Assembly (NCBI GenBank): GCA_030532135.1 | Contig: JAUNLT010000001.1 | Span: forward strand, 139,839 to 203,838 | Direction of reading: 5' to 3' | DNA from: Lagierella massiliensis | GTDB lineage: Bacteria; Bacillota; Clostridia; Tissierellales; Peptoniphilaceae | DNA length: 64,000 nt | Shown here: positions 52,262 through 61,319 of the stretch, in pieces | Layout: each line of letters starts with the position of its first letter | Position numbering within the stretch: the stretch's first letter is position 1 | Made by a program: the position numbers and the translations under genes | Notes under the pieces: model-generated | What the model was told of the DNA's origin: nothing | What the model saw: only the letters and a program-made list of their open reading frames with translations | Databases searched by the model: none

Positions 52262-52376
52262 TTGCCTTATAAGATGGTTATTTTAAGAGGCTTGAGGTTG
52301 TGGAAAAGTTTACTGTATATAATTTAAATATATTAAAAGACCAAAAGAAGTGGGACGACCCCATAAAGTTGAACCT

Positions 52377-52414
52377 GATACCAGGACTGATAGAGATATT
52401 AGTTCTGGTATTTT
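52377..52414 (+). terminator. tRNA-Leu terminator
   Basis: ATACCAGGACTGATA (52378-52392), loop GAGA, TATTAGTTCTGGTAT (52397-52411), then TTT; a 15-bp stem with two wobbles. Confidence 0.85.
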
Positions 52415-52574
52415 ATATTATATGCACAAAAAATAAAAATATAAACTTTTCTTAAGTCTAGGTTTTAAAATTTTAATAACTTATTTATAAGGATTTTAAT
52501 AATTTATTGGACAAAAAACTGTTATAAATTTGAATTAATCAGTCTTTTTTTGTAAAATTTAAAAGGACAATCTA

Positions 52575-52583
52575 TGTTATAAT
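52575..52583 (+). promoter_or_regulatory. rnf operon extended -10
   Basis: TGTTATAAT matches TGnTATAAT. The closest -35-like TTGTAA (52550-52555) is 22 bases away, so recognition probably depends on the extended -10. A leader of about 80 bases follows to rnfC. Confidence 0.5.
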
Positions 52584-52669
52584 GATTTACATAGGGAAAT
52601 AGGAAAAGATATTATCAATATAAATAATTATCTTATTTTATTTAACAATATTTGAAAGGTAGGGGTGTT

Positions 52670-53995
52670 ATGAGTAAGATTGAGTTAACCTTCAAAGGTG
52701 GAACTCATATGCATGATTTTAAGGAATTAACCAATCAATGCGAAATTCAAAATGGGCCTACTCCAAAGTTTGTAATAATTGCCCTTCATCAACATACAGG
52801 GATTCCATGTAGTCCTCTAGTTAAAGTTGGAGATGAAGTTAAAATGGGGCAAAAGATTGGAGAGGCGCCAGGAACTATCACAGCTCCTGTTCATGCGAGT
52901 GTTTCGGGTAAAGTTGTGGAAATTAGAGATTTGACCACGGTAACAGGGGTACATACTAAAGCTGTTGTTATTGAAAATGATGGAAATGAAACTGTGGGTT
53001 ATACTCCTTATAATGATGATTATGAAAAGTTAGATCCTAATGTCATTGTAGACAGAGTCAAAGAAGCTGGAATCGTAGGTTTAGGTGGTGCTGGTTTTCC
53101 AACTCATGTAAAAATTAAAACTAAACCTGAAGACAAGATAGATTATGTTCTTGTAAATGGTGCAGAATGTGAGCCTTATTTAACCAGTGACCAGAAAACC
53201 ATGGAAAAATATCCTGAGAAGGTGGTTAACGGTCTACGAATAGTTATGAGGGCGATGGGAGCCAAAAAAGGATATATTGGTATAGAATCTAATAAACCTA
53301 AAGCAATAGAACTTATTGGGAAAGTTTGTAAAAACTTTAACGATGTTGAAGTATCGGTTTTAAAAACTAAATATCCTCAAGGGGATCAAAGAAGACTTAT
53401 AGATTCTATATTGAAGATGAAAATGCCTTCTTCATTAAGAAGTACAACACAAGGTGTTCAAGTTATAAATTCTAGTACGGCAAGTGCTATTTATGAAGCT
53501 GTAGTAGAGGGTAAGCCACTATATGAAAAAGTAGTTACAGTTACAGGTTCTTCGATTAATAAGCCATCAAATTTGCTTGTTAAAGTGGGAACTCCTATTA
53601 GTGAAGTACTTGATTTTTGTGGTGGAGTTAAAAATGATGTGGGAAAGATTGTAATTGGCGGTCCTATGATGGGAGAAAGTCAGTTTAGATCAGACCTTCC
53701 CACAATTAAAGCAGTTGGAGGAATTCTTATTTTAAATAGAGAAGAAGCAAAGCCTCCTGTGGTAACTCCGTGTATAAAATGTGGTAAATGTGTAGATGTT
53801 TGTCCAATTAACTTAATGCCTTTATATCTTCAATTAAATGTATTAAATAATAGATTTGAAGAGGCAAGGGATATGTATATCATGGACTGCATTGAATGTG
53901 GTTCTTGTTCTTATGTATGTCCTTCAAAGAGACCTTTGATTGAAGCCATTAGACATGGAAAGAGAGAGCTTAGAGCTCAATCAAGTAAGAGATAG
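52670..53995 (+). CDS. rnfC: Rnf complex subunit C
   Basis: 441 residues from the ATG at 52670 with AGGGGTG upstream. An N-terminal biotin-like barrel (GVHTKAVVIEND region) and the NADH/FMN-binding GLGGAGFPTHVK, NGAECEPYLTSD, precede two [4Fe-4S] motifs CIKCGKCVDVCP and CIECGSCSYVCP near 375 and 414. It is the cytoplasmic NAD(H)-reacting subunit. First of rnfCDGEAB, which couples ferredoxin oxidation to Na+ or H+ export and NAD reduction. Confidence 0.96.
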   Translation: MSKIELTFKGGTHMHDFKELTNQCEIQNGPTPKFVIIALHQHTGIPCSPLVKVGDEVKMGQKIGEAPGTITAPVHASVSGKVVEIRDLTTVTGVHTKAVVIENDGNETVGYTPYNDDYEKLDPNVIVDRVKEAGIVGLGGAGFPTHVKIKTKPEDKIDYVLVNGAECEPYLTSDQKTMEKYPEKVVNGLRIVMRAMGAKKGYIGIESNKPKAIELIGKVCKNFNDVEVSVLKTKYPQGDQRRLIDSILKMKMPSSLRSTTQGVQVINSSTASAIYEAVVEGKPLYEKVVTVTGSSINKPSNLLVKVGTPISEVLDFCGGVKNDVGKIVIGGPMMGESQFRSDLPTIKAVGGILILNREEAKPPVVTPCIKCGKCVDVCPINLMPLYLQLNVLNNRFEEARDMYIMDCIECGSCSYVCPSKRPLIEAIRHGKRELRAQSSKR

Positions 53996-54006
53996 GAGAG
54001 AATATA

Positions 54007-54963
54007 GTGGAGAAGAATATTAAAAAACAAGAAGTTGTTGATAATCTTCAAGGGAAGTTGGCAGTATCCGCTATTCCTCACATTAGATCGTCAATAACAA
54101 GTTCTAAAGTAATGTTAGATGTAATTATAGCTCTTACACCTGCACTAATTGCTGGAATTTACTTCTTTGGAATTAGAGCGTTACTTTTGTGTTTGGTTTC
54201 TGTATGTTCATGTGTGCTTTCAGAGTACGCATTTGAAAAATTGACTAAAAGACCTATAACAATAGGTGATTTTTCGGCTGTTGTGACAGGACTTTTACTA
54301 GCTTTTAATGTACCTGTAACAATGCCATTATACATGGTGATATTTGGTGGAATTTTTGCAATTATTATAACAAAACAATTATTTGGTGGACTTGGTGCAA
54401 ACTTTATGAATCCAGCACTTGCTGCTAGAGCAGCTCTTATGGCTTCATGGCCTAAAGAAATGGCGAATTTTGTATCTCCTGGAACTGATGCAGTTTCCAT
54501 AGCAACACCTCTTGCTGGAGGAGAAGTTGAGTTAATGGATGCTTTTATAGGGAATATGGGAGGAACCATAGGTGAAGTTTCAGCTTTAGCACTTTTAATT
54601 GGAGGAATTTATCTTATTGTTAGAAAAGTCATAAGCATAAGAATTCCTTTTACTTATATTTTAACTACTGTGGTATTTTTATTTTTGTTTGGAGTACCTG
54701 CAGAGGATTTAATAAAACATGTACTTATAGGTGGACTTTTGCTAGGTTCAATTTTTATGGCTACAGATTATGTAACTGCTCCTGTTAGCAAGAAAGGACA
54801 AATTATTTTTGCTTTTGGATGTGGACTTATAACGGCTTCTATAAGAGTTTTTGGTTCATTACCAGAAGGGGTTTCATATTCTATATTGGTTATGAACTGT
54901 GCAACACCGTTAATTGAGAAGCTGACAATGCCTACACCTTTTGGAAGGGGAGGTAAGAAATAA
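54007..54963 (+). CDS. rnfD: Rnf complex subunit D
   Basis: 318 residues starting at GTG (GGAGAG upstream), 11 bases after rnfC. About nine or ten membrane spans. The conserved segment GTDAVSIATPLAGG near residue 162 holds the Thr to which FMN is covalently attached in this family. RnfD is one of the ion-channel-forming membrane subunits, homologous to NqrB. Its last base is the first base of rnfG, so translation is coupled. Confidence 0.95.
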   Translation: MEKNIKKQEVVDNLQGKLAVSAIPHIRSSITSSKVMLDVIIALTPALIAGIYFFGIRALLLCLVSVCSCVLSEYAFEKLTKRPITIGDFSAVVTGLLLAFNVPVTMPLYMVIFGGIFAIIITKQLFGGLGANFMNPALAARAALMASWPKEMANFVSPGTDAVSIATPLAGGEVELMDAFIGNMGGTIGEVSALALLIGGIYLIVRKVISIRIPFTYILTTVVFLFLFGVPAEDLIKHVLIGGLLLGSIFMATDYVTAPVSKKGQIIFAFGCGLITASIRVFGSLPEGVSYSILVMNCATPLIEKLTMPTPFGRGGKK

Positions 54964-55547
54964 TGAAAAAAATATTAACCTTGGCTTTTAAACTATTTAT
55001 AATAACTGCTGTAGCTACAACTTGTCTTTCAATTGTAAATGGTTTTACCTCACCTATAGTTGAAGAAAGAGCAAAGTCAGAATATGAAATGTCCATGAAA
55101 AAAGTTTTTGAAGAGGCAGATTCTTTTACCCCTCTTTCTGAACAAGACAAATCAAAATATGACAATATAATTGAGAACAATGAAAATATCGCTGATATTG
55201 TTATTGCTTCAAAAAATGAATCTGAAGTTGGATATGTCATTAAAGCCATTGGAAAAGGTGGTTATGGTGGACCGATTACATTTGTAGTAGGGGTAGATTT
55301 AGAAAATAATATAGTAGGTTACCAAGTGCTAGAATCTTCTGAAACGAAAGGATTTGGCTCTCAAGTGTCAGAAGAACCTTTTATATCATCTGTAGTGGGA
55401 AAAAACATGTCAAATGAGATGGTTCGCTCAGATAACCCGTCAGCCGATAATGAAATTCAAGCTATTTCAGGAACTACCATTTCTGTTAAGGCGATACTAA
55501 ACGGATTAAATGGAGCTGTAAAAGCACTAGGCGAGTTGAGAGGATAG
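54963..55547 (+). CDS. rnfG: Rnf complex subunit G
   Basis: 194 residues with an N-terminal membrane anchor (about 7-25) and an extracellular FMN-binding domain. Covalent FMN attaches to the Thr in SGTTISVKAIL (near 171), and GGYGGPITFVVGVD and KGFGSQVSEEPF are typical blocks. It passes electrons on the outer face between the complex's flavins. Its first base overlaps the rnfD stop codon. Confidence 0.95.
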   Translation: MKKILTLAFKLFIITAVATTCLSIVNGFTSPIVEERAKSEYEMSMKKVFEEADSFTPLSEQDKSKYDNIIENNENIADIVIASKNESEVGYVIKAIGKGGYGGPITFVVGVDLENNIVGYQVLESSETKGFGSQVSEEPFISSVVGKNMSNEMVRSDNPSADNEIQAISGTTISVKAILNGLNGAVKALGELRG

Positions 55548-55557
55548 GGGGATTAGA

Positions 55558-56157
55558 GTGAAAAAGATTTTAAAAAGTGGAATTATAACAAATAACCCAG
55601 TTCTAATACAACTTGTGGGACTTTGTTCTGTACTTGGAGTAAGTACTACAACTATGAATGCATTGGGAATGGGAGTTGCAGTAATTGCAGTAGCTACTCT
55701 ATCGAACTTAGTGGTTTCTCTTTTAAGAAACTTTATACCAGATGAAATAAGAATTCCTTGTTATATAGTTGTTATAGCTTCCTTTGTTACAATAGTTGAT
55801 ATGGTAATGAAAGCATACACTCCGGCACTTTATAGCCAACTGGGTATATTTATTCCTTTGATAGTAGTAAATTGTCTAATATTGGCAAGAGCAGAAGGAT
55901 TTGCAAATAAGAATAAAGTACTTCCATCTATAGTTGACGGTTTTGCAAATGGAGTGGGGTATACACTTACAATTGTGATTCTGGCATTCATAAGAGAGTT
56001 TTTAGGGTCTGGTGCAATATTAGGTTTTGAATTACTTTCAGGTAATGGGATTAAACCTATAGGAATAATTGCTCAAGCTCCTGGATCCTTTATTGTTCTA
56101 GGTTTTATACTTGCTGCGTTTAACTTTATAACTATGAGAAAAGAAGAGAGCAAGTAG
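55558..56157 (+). CDS. rnfE: Rnf complex subunit E
   Basis: 199 residues starting at GTG with GGGGGA upstream. Six membrane spans, with NPVLIQLVGLCSVLGVST near the N-terminus carrying the conserved cysteine that, with its RnfA counterpart, ligates the intramembrane iron centre. Homologous to RnfA and NqrD. Ten bases after rnfG. Confidence 0.95.
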   Translation: MKKILKSGIITNNPVLIQLVGLCSVLGVSTTTMNALGMGVAVIAVATLSNLVVSLLRNFIPDEIRIPCYIVVIASFVTIVDMVMKAYTPALYSQLGIFIPLIVVNCLILARAEGFANKNKVLPSIVDGFANGVGYTLTIVILAFIREFLGSGAILGFELLSGNGIKPIGIIAQAPGSFIVLGFILAAFNFITMRKEESK

Positions 56158-56169
56158 AGGGAGGCTAAT

Positions 56170-56748
56170 ATGTTAAGTAATATTTTTAAAATACTTATTT
56201 TATACATTCTTGTAAACAACTATGTATTGGGACAATTTTTAGGTATATGTCCTTTAATTGGTGTTTCAAAGAAGACGGAAACTGCTGCAGGTATGGGACT
56301 TGCTGTAACATTTGTAATTACAATTGCATCGGTTGTAACTTATGCAATTCAGTACTTAATATTAGAACCTCTCAATTTACAATTTACACAGACAATAGTG
56401 TTTATTTTAGTAATAGCATCCCTTGTGCAATTTGTAGAAATGGTATTAAAAAAGACTATGCCAGGATTGTATAGTGCACTTGGAGTATTTTTGCCTCTTA
56501 TTACAACTAACTGTGTAGTACTAGGGGTTGCTATTGCAAATATACAAGAAGGATATAATTTAATTGAGACTTTAGCGTCTGCGGTAGGTTCTTCCATAGG
56601 ATTCTTTATAGCCATAGTATTTCTTGCGGCTATAAGAGAGAAACTTGAGTTGGCAAATGTGCCTAAGCCTTTTGAAGGTGTTCCAATCGCAATGATTGCT
56701 ATTGGGTTAATGGCTATGTCATTCTTAGGTTTTTCAGGATTGGTATAG
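56170..56748 (+). CDS. rnfA: Rnf complex subunit A
   Basis: 192 residues, six membrane spans. NNYVLGQFLGICPLIGVSKK near the N-terminus and LPLITTNCVVLGVA in the second half show the conserved Cys residues that with RnfE hold an iron-sulfur centre in the membrane. GAGGGAGG precedes the ATG. Homologous to NqrE. Twelve bases after rnfE and 9 before rnfB. Confidence 0.96.
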   Translation: MLSNIFKILILYILVNNYVLGQFLGICPLIGVSKKTETAAGMGLAVTFVITIASVVTYAIQYLILEPLNLQFTQTIVFILVIASLVQFVEMVLKKTMPGLYSALGVFLPLITTNCVVLGVAIANIQEGYNLIETLASAVGSSIGFFIAIVFLAAIREKLELANVPKPFEGVPIAMIAIGLMAMSFLGFSGLV

Positions 56749-56757
56749 GGGGATAAA

Positions 56758-57579
56758 ATGGATATAAAACTAATTCTAATAGCTGTAGGAAGTTTAGGAG
56801 CTGTCGCAGTGGTATTTGCAGTACTCTTAGGGTTTGCATCAAAGGTATTCCATGTACCAGTGGATCCTAAGGTTCAAGAAGTCAGAGCGGCATTGCCTGG
56901 AGCAAACTGTGGAGCATGTGGTTTTCCAGGTTGTGATGGACTTTCTGAAGCTATAGTAAAAGATGGTGCTAGCATAAATTCATGTCCTGTTGGAGGGGCT
57001 GAAGTAGTGGAAAAGCTAGCTGTAATCATGGGACAAGTGGCAAATACAGGCTCTAAACAAGTTGCTGTAGTTAGATGTGCAGGAGACAAAACCCTTGCTC
57101 AAGATAAGTTTGAATATACAGGAATTAGAGACTGTAGAGCTGACAATGCTTTGCAAGGAGGACATAAAAAATGTCCGTTTGGATGTTTGGGGTGTGGGAC
57201 TTGTGTAGATGTTTGTCAATTTGACGCCATACATATTATTAATGGTGTAGCAAAAGTGGACAAGGAAAAATGTACTGCATGTGAAATGTGTATAAAAATT
57301 TGTCCAAGAGATTTAATTACTCTTATGCCTTATGATAAGGAAACAGAAGTTTTATGTAGTTCTACAGATAAGGGTAAAAATGTTAGAGGATATTGTAAAG
57401 TAGGTTGTATTGGATGTAAGATTTGCGAAAAGAACTGTCCTCACGATGCAATAAAAGTTGATAAATTCCTTGCGCATATAGATCATGAAAAATGTGTAGA
57501 TTGTGGAATATGTATTGAAAAATGTCCTCAAAATACAATAAGGGATTACAGCGAAAAGATTTTTAAATTACCAAACTAA
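56758..57579 (+). CDS. rnfB: Rnf complex subunit B, ferredoxin-accepting
   Basis: 273 residues. One N-terminal membrane anchor, then a [4Fe-4S] cluster in the PGANCGACGFPGC block, then four more ferredoxin-type CxxCxxC...C groups (CLGCGTCVDVC, CTACEMCIKIC, CIGCKICEKNC, CVDCGICIEKC). This cluster-rich form is the clostridial type that accepts electrons from reduced ferredoxin. Last gene of the operon, ending at a strong terminator. Confidence 0.96.
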   Translation: MDIKLILIAVGSLGAVAVVFAVLLGFASKVFHVPVDPKVQEVRAALPGANCGACGFPGCDGLSEAIVKDGASINSCPVGGAEVVEKLAVIMGQVANTGSKQVAVVRCAGDKTLAQDKFEYTGIRDCRADNALQGGHKKCPFGCLGCGTCVDVCQFDAIHIINGVAKVDKEKCTACEMCIKICPRDLITLMPYDKETEVLCSSTDKGKNVRGYCKVGCIGCKICEKNCPHDAIKVDKFLAHIDHEKCVDCGICIEKCPQNTIRDYSEKIFKLPN

Positions 57580-57580
57580 G

Positions 57581-57612
57581 AAAACTGACCGATTAATCGG
57601 TCAGTTTTTATA
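57581..57612 (+). terminator. rnf operon terminator
   Basis: AAAACTGACCGATTAATCGGTCAGTTTT (as two halves, 57581-57608) is a perfect palindrome with Ts following. Confidence 0.92.
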
Positions 57613-57739
57613 TTTTTAAGAATAATAGTAATAAACTATATACTATTTTCATTTAAATCAAGGCTTTTATCTAATATTATATAGTTTTAAAATATACCCT
57701 GATATGATACACTAAACTAAGAAAAAGGAAGGTTGTATT

Positions 57740-58120
57740 ATGAAACAAGGGGATAAGGTACTTATTTTTTTTATTGTTTTACTATCTGTAATGTCATATG
57801 TTTTTTTGTATCTTGCAGGAAGAGATGATAGAAATAAATATATTTCAGTACAAGTTGAAGGAAATGAATACAAAAGACTTACATTTGCATCGGGAAATAA
57901 CTCATACGAGTACAAGATTGACACGGCAGAAGGAACAAATGTAATTGAAATAGAGGAAGAAAAAATACAAATGATAAAAGCGGACTGTCCCGATAAACTC
58001 TGCATCAGACAAGGCTACATATCTAGAGTAGGGGAAGTCTTAGTTTGTATTCCAAATAAGGTAGTTGTAGAAATAAAAAGCGATAAAAATTCAGATCAAC
58101 TGGATGGTATAAACTATTGA
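57740..58120 (+). CDS. NusG domain II-containing membrane-anchored protein
   Basis: 126 residues: one N-terminal membrane helix (about 7-26), then an extracytoplasmic beta domain of the NusG_II family with ADCPDKLCIRQGYI and GEVLVCIPNKVVVEI. The paired cysteines are typical. Members commonly precede a Gx transporter gene and, in anaerobes, lie near Rnf or flavin-transfer genes. Function unknown. GGAAGG is upstream; the stop overlaps the next start. Confidence 0.85.
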   Translation: MKQGDKVLIFFIVLLSVMSYVFLYLAGRDDRNKYISVQVEGNEYKRLTFASGNNSYEYKIDTAEGTNVIEIEEEKIQMIKADCPDKLCIRQGYISRVGEVLVCIPNKVVVEIKSDKNSDQLDGINY

Positions 58121-58608
58121 AAAAGACTGTGACACTTGCACTTTTAATTTCCTTTGCACTTATCATATCCCTATTTGAAAATATAATACCTATTCCAATT
58201 CCCGTTCCAGGCGTTAAATTGGGACTTTCTAATATAGTGCTAATGGTAACTTTAGTTGTCTTTGGATTAAAGGAGGCCTTGACAGTTGGTATTACAAAAT
58301 CATTTTTAATATTTTTACTATCCGGAAGGCTTTCTTCTCTACCTTATAGTTTCACAGGTACAATTTTTGCACTAGTATCTATGCACATTGCCTATAAATA
58401 CTTTAAAAAATTTTTCAGTTTAATAGGTGTGAGTGAAATAGGAGCTTTGTTTTTTAATTTAGGACAATTGTTGGCAGCGTCAATAATTTTAAGTAATTTC
58501 AAGATTTTATATTATCTTCCTATTATAAATTTAATGGGAGTTGTAACGGGATATATTGTTGGACGTACTTCGGGGTTTGTGTCTGAAAGGCTAAAAAAGG
58601 TGCTATAA
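58117..58608 (+). CDS. Gx transporter family membrane protein
   Basis: 163 residues from TTG at 58117, overlapping the previous stop. Five membrane helices, with PIPVPGVKLGLSNIVLM and GRLSSLPYSFTGTIFALVSM, the conserved Gx family blocks formerly annotated as heptaprenyl diphosphate synthase component I. Members are ECF-like small-molecule carriers of unknown substrate. It sits between the NusG_II gene and radC, which starts at the next base. Confidence 0.82.
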   Translation: MKKTVTLALLISFALIISLFENIIPIPIPVPGVKLGLSNIVLMVTLVVFGLKEALTVGITKSFLIFLLSGRLSSLPYSFTGTIFALVSMHIAYKYFKKFFSLIGVSEIGALFFNLGQLLAASIILSNFKILYYLPIINLMGVVTGYIVGRTSGFVSERLKKVL

Positions 58609-59415
58609 TTGAAAGATAATACAATACTAGAAACTAAAAAAGTTTTTGATTTTCTAAAAGATAATGAAGAATTAACTGAAAATTCTGAATTATCAAAAGT
58701 TTGTAACTCTAATAGAAAAAAAGAAAATTGCCTTAATAGAAGAATTAAAGACTTTTCAGAATTTGAAAAACCAAGGGAAAAAATGCGTGATTATGGACCT
58801 TCAACTTTAACATCTGAAGAGCTTGTTGCCATTTTAATTGGAACTGGAACAAAAAAGTACAATGCAGTAGAACTGGCATCTAGAGTACTACAGGAGATTG
58901 AAAACCAGAATAATTACAATGACATTACACTAGAAGAATTGATGAAGATTGAGGGCATAAAATTGTCCAAAGGATGTACTTTAATAGCTGCTATAGAACT
59001 TGCTAAAAGATTAAATATTAGACAGTCGATTAAGGATCATTATAAAATAAATAGTCCTAAATCATTAGCTAAAATTTTCATGCACAAATTATCCAAAGAA
59101 TTAAGGGAATACTTTTATGTGATATTACTTGATACAAAGAATAAGATTATATCGGCAGAAGTTGTATCAATAGGAACACTAAATTCATCTTTGGTCCATC
59201 CAAGAGAAGTTTTTAAACCAGCAATTAAAAAAAGTGCTAAGTCTATAATTCTTTTACATAATCACCCCAGTGGTGATACATCACCTAGTACAGACGATAT
59301 AAGGCTTACAAATAGACTTGTAGAGTCGGGAAAACTTTTAGGGATAGAAGTTTTAGATCATCTCATAATTGGAGATGATAAGTATTTGAGTTTTAAAGAA
59401 AAATCATATTTTTAA
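58609..59415 (+). CDS. radC: RadC/JAB-domain protein with N-terminal extension
   Basis: 268 residues from TTG (AAAAGGTG upstream). A helix-hairpin-helix part (RIKDFSEFEKPREKMRDYG, LTSEELVAILIGTGT) precedes a JAB/MPN metalloprotease-like domain with EVVSIGTLNSSLVHPREVF and LLHNHPSGDTSPSTDD, whose His-x-His and Asp would bind zinc. An extra about 45 residues of polar sequence precede the usual start near RIKDFSEF. Its historic link to DNA repair is doubtful. It is immediately upstream of mreB, as in many Firmicutes. Confidence 0.9.
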   Translation: MKDNTILETKKVFDFLKDNEELTENSELSKVCNSNRKKENCLNRRIKDFSEFEKPREKMRDYGPSTLTSEELVAILIGTGTKKYNAVELASRVLQEIENQNNYNDITLEELMKIEGIKLSKGCTLIAAIELAKRLNIRQSIKDHYKINSPKSLAKIFMHKLSKELREYFYVILLDTKNKIISAEVVSIGTLNSSLVHPREVFKPAIKKSAKSIILLHNHPSGDTSPSTDDIRLTNRLVESGKLLGIEVLDHLIIGDDKYLSFKEKSYF

Positions 59416-59425
59416 GGAGCGAATT

Positions 59426-60457
59426 ATGCAATCATTTATAAAAATTTTTCCAAAGGATATCGGAATTGACTTAGGCAGTTCTAATACGGTCATATCGGAT
59501 ATAGATGGAAATATATTGGTAAACGAACCTTCCGTGGTTGCCATAGATCTTAAGACCTATGAAGTACTTGCAGTAGGTATTGAAGCTAAAAATATGATAG
59601 GTAAAACTCCTGAAAATATAATGGCAGTTAGACCTCTTGAAAATGGAGTAATATCAGATTTTGAACTTACAAGAGCAATGCTTGAATTTTTCATAAAAAA
59701 AGCCTCTTCAGGTTTTTCTATTGTTCAGCCAAGAGCTTTAGTAACAGTTCCTTCATTTTTAACTGATATAGAGAAGAGAGCTGTAGAAGATGTTGTAATA
59801 TATGCTGGCTGTAGAGATGTTAAACTACTTGATGAAAATATAGCTTCAGCAATAGGCATGGGCATAGATATAAATGAACCAAAAGGGAATTTGATTTTAA
59901 ACATTGGTGCAGGAACCATTCAAGTTTCAGTTGTTTCTCTTGCAGGAGTGGTTTCATCAAGTTCTAAAAAGTATGGTGGAGATGATGTTGAAAGAAATAT
60001 TAAAAGATATATCAAAAAGCATCATAATTTCATCGTAGGAGATACAATAACAGAATACTTAAAAAATAATATATGTACGTTAAAAACAGATGAACAGAAC
60101 AAATCTGCAACTATTAGTGGAAAAGATTTAATTTCTGGAATGCCAAAGGTGGCAAATATTGAAGCGTCTGAATTACTAGATTGTATTATACCAATTGTAA
60201 ATGAAGTTTATAGTTGTATAAGAGATGTATTGGAGAAAACTCCCCCAGAGATTTCAGGAGAAGTTATTTATGATGGGGTAAAAATTTGTGGAGGCATGGC
60301 AGAATTATCTGGACTTGTTGAATATATCAAGGAAAATCTAGAAATAAATGCAATAGTTGTTGAAAATTCTACAAGGGTTACTGGAATAGGTATAGGAAAG
60401 GCTCTTAAACTATTAGAAGATAGAAAGAGGTTCATATTTAATAAAAATGATTTATAG
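59426..60457 (+). CDS. mreB: MreB homologue with degenerate nucleotide motifs
   Basis: 343 residues, full-length actin fold. The first motif GIDLGSSNTV is near normal. The phosphate-2 motif DIGGGTT is NIGAGTI (159-165), the catalytic IEEPxAAAIG is LDENIASAIG (135-144), and the adenosine GGGALLxGLD is CGGMAELSGL. It is linked to mreC, mreD and PBP2, the usual elongasome operon, yet a canonical MreB is elsewhere (3571). It may be a non-hydrolysing scaffold or a copolymer partner. Overlaps mreC by 11 bases. Confidence 0.88.
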   Translation: MQSFIKIFPKDIGIDLGSSNTVISDIDGNILVNEPSVVAIDLKTYEVLAVGIEAKNMIGKTPENIMAVRPLENGVISDFELTRAMLEFFIKKASSGFSIVQPRALVTVPSFLTDIEKRAVEDVVIYAGCRDVKLLDENIASAIGMGIDINEPKGNLILNIGAGTIQVSVVSLAGVVSSSSKKYGGDDVERNIKRYIKKHHNFIVGDTITEYLKNNICTLKTDEQNKSATISGKDLISGMPKVANIEASELLDCIIPIVNEVYSCIRDVLEKTPPEISGEVIYDGVKICGGMAELSGLVEYIKENLEINAIVVENSTRVTGIGIGKALKLLEDRKRFIFNKNDL

Positions 60458-61319
60458 AGATTTTAGAAATAACAACAAAAAGAGAAAAATTTCTGTTTTT
60501 ATTGTGGTATGTCTATTTTTGATTTCACTAATTGCAACAAGTAACGGGAATAGTAAAGTAGTAGATTTTGGAGGAAATGTACTGTCTTCCATTACAACTC
60601 CCGTTTCTAAAGTATTTTACTTTACTTCTTCAAAATTCATAGATGGTATTGAATTTATATTCGGATCTAAAGCTATGAGGGAAGAAAATGAGAGATTGAA
60701 TAAAGAAAATTTAATTTTGAAAGATCAAAATTCTAATATGCAAAAGGTGATTGACAACCAAGGTTACTTAAAAGATGAATACGAACTTATCTCTAAAAAA
60801 GATGAGTCTTTGATAAAAGCAGGTGTTGTAGGAGTTGACTCTTCAAATCTATACGATAGATTTACCATAGATAAAGGTTCTAAGGACAATATAAAAGTGA
60901 ATGACGCAGTAGTACAAGGTGTTATAGGAGAAGACTCTTCAATAGTTAAAGGACTTTTAGGTGTGGTTACTGATGTAGGGTATAATTATGCAAAAGTTTC
61001 TTCTATTACAAATTCCACAAAGGGAACTTCCTTTAAGACCTCTAGAACAGGGGCGATAGGGATTATAAAAGGTGGAAATAATATGCAATTAAATGGCTAT
61101 ATGTATGATACCTCAGCAGATATTGCAGTGGGAGACAAAGTATATACATCAGGACTTGGAGGAACTTACCCTCCAGAACTATATATTGGTCAAGTAATAG
61201 AAGTCAATAAAGATGAAACTAAAGCGAGAAAAGAAATAGTAATAAATTCTCCAGTAGATTTTACCAATATTTACAGGGTGCTTGTTTTTAAAAATATGAG
61301 AGAAGAAAGTAATGAATAA
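60447..61319 (+). CDS. mreC: rod shape-determining protein MreC
   Basis: 290 residues: cytoplasmic start, a membrane span (about 15-32), a coiled coil (about 70-105, REENERLNKENLILKDQN), then two beta barrels with VVGVDSSNLYDRFTIDKGS and GDKVYTSGLGGTYPPELYIG. It links MreB to PBP2 outside the membrane. Start overlaps mreB and its end overlaps mreD by 8 bases. Confidence 0.93.
   Translation: MIYRDFRNNNKKRKISVFIVVCLFLISLIATSNGNSKVVDFGGNVLSSITTPVSKVFYFTSSKFIDGIEFIFGSKAMREENERLNKENLILKDQNSNMQKVIDNQGYLKDEYELISKKDESLIKAGVVGVDSSNLYDRFTIDKGSKDNIKVNDAVVQGVIGEDSSIVKGLLGVVTDVGYNYAKVSSITNSTKGTSFKTSRTGAIGIIKGGNNMQLNGYMYDTSADIAVGDKVYTSGLGGTYPPELYIGQVIEVNKDETKARKEIVINSPVDFTNIYRVLVFKNMREESNE

Larger units (their letters stand above)
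52262..52669. other. gene-free gap before the rnf operon
   Basis: Contains the tRNA-Leu terminator near 52377 and the rnf promoter near 52575. The remainder is AT-rich with no riboswitch, repeat or RNA gene recognised. A 51-codon open frame from GTG at 52300 runs through the terminator and was not accepted. Confidence 0.6.

Noticed and set aside
52300..52455. 51-codon open frame from GTG with a hydrophobic middle
   Set aside because: It runs straight through the strong tRNA-Leu terminator hairpin and has a weakly placed ribosome site; more likely chance openness.
54159..54569. Minus-strand open frame opposite rnfD
   Set aside because: Shadow of the conserved membrane protein gene; no ribosome site or family resemblance.
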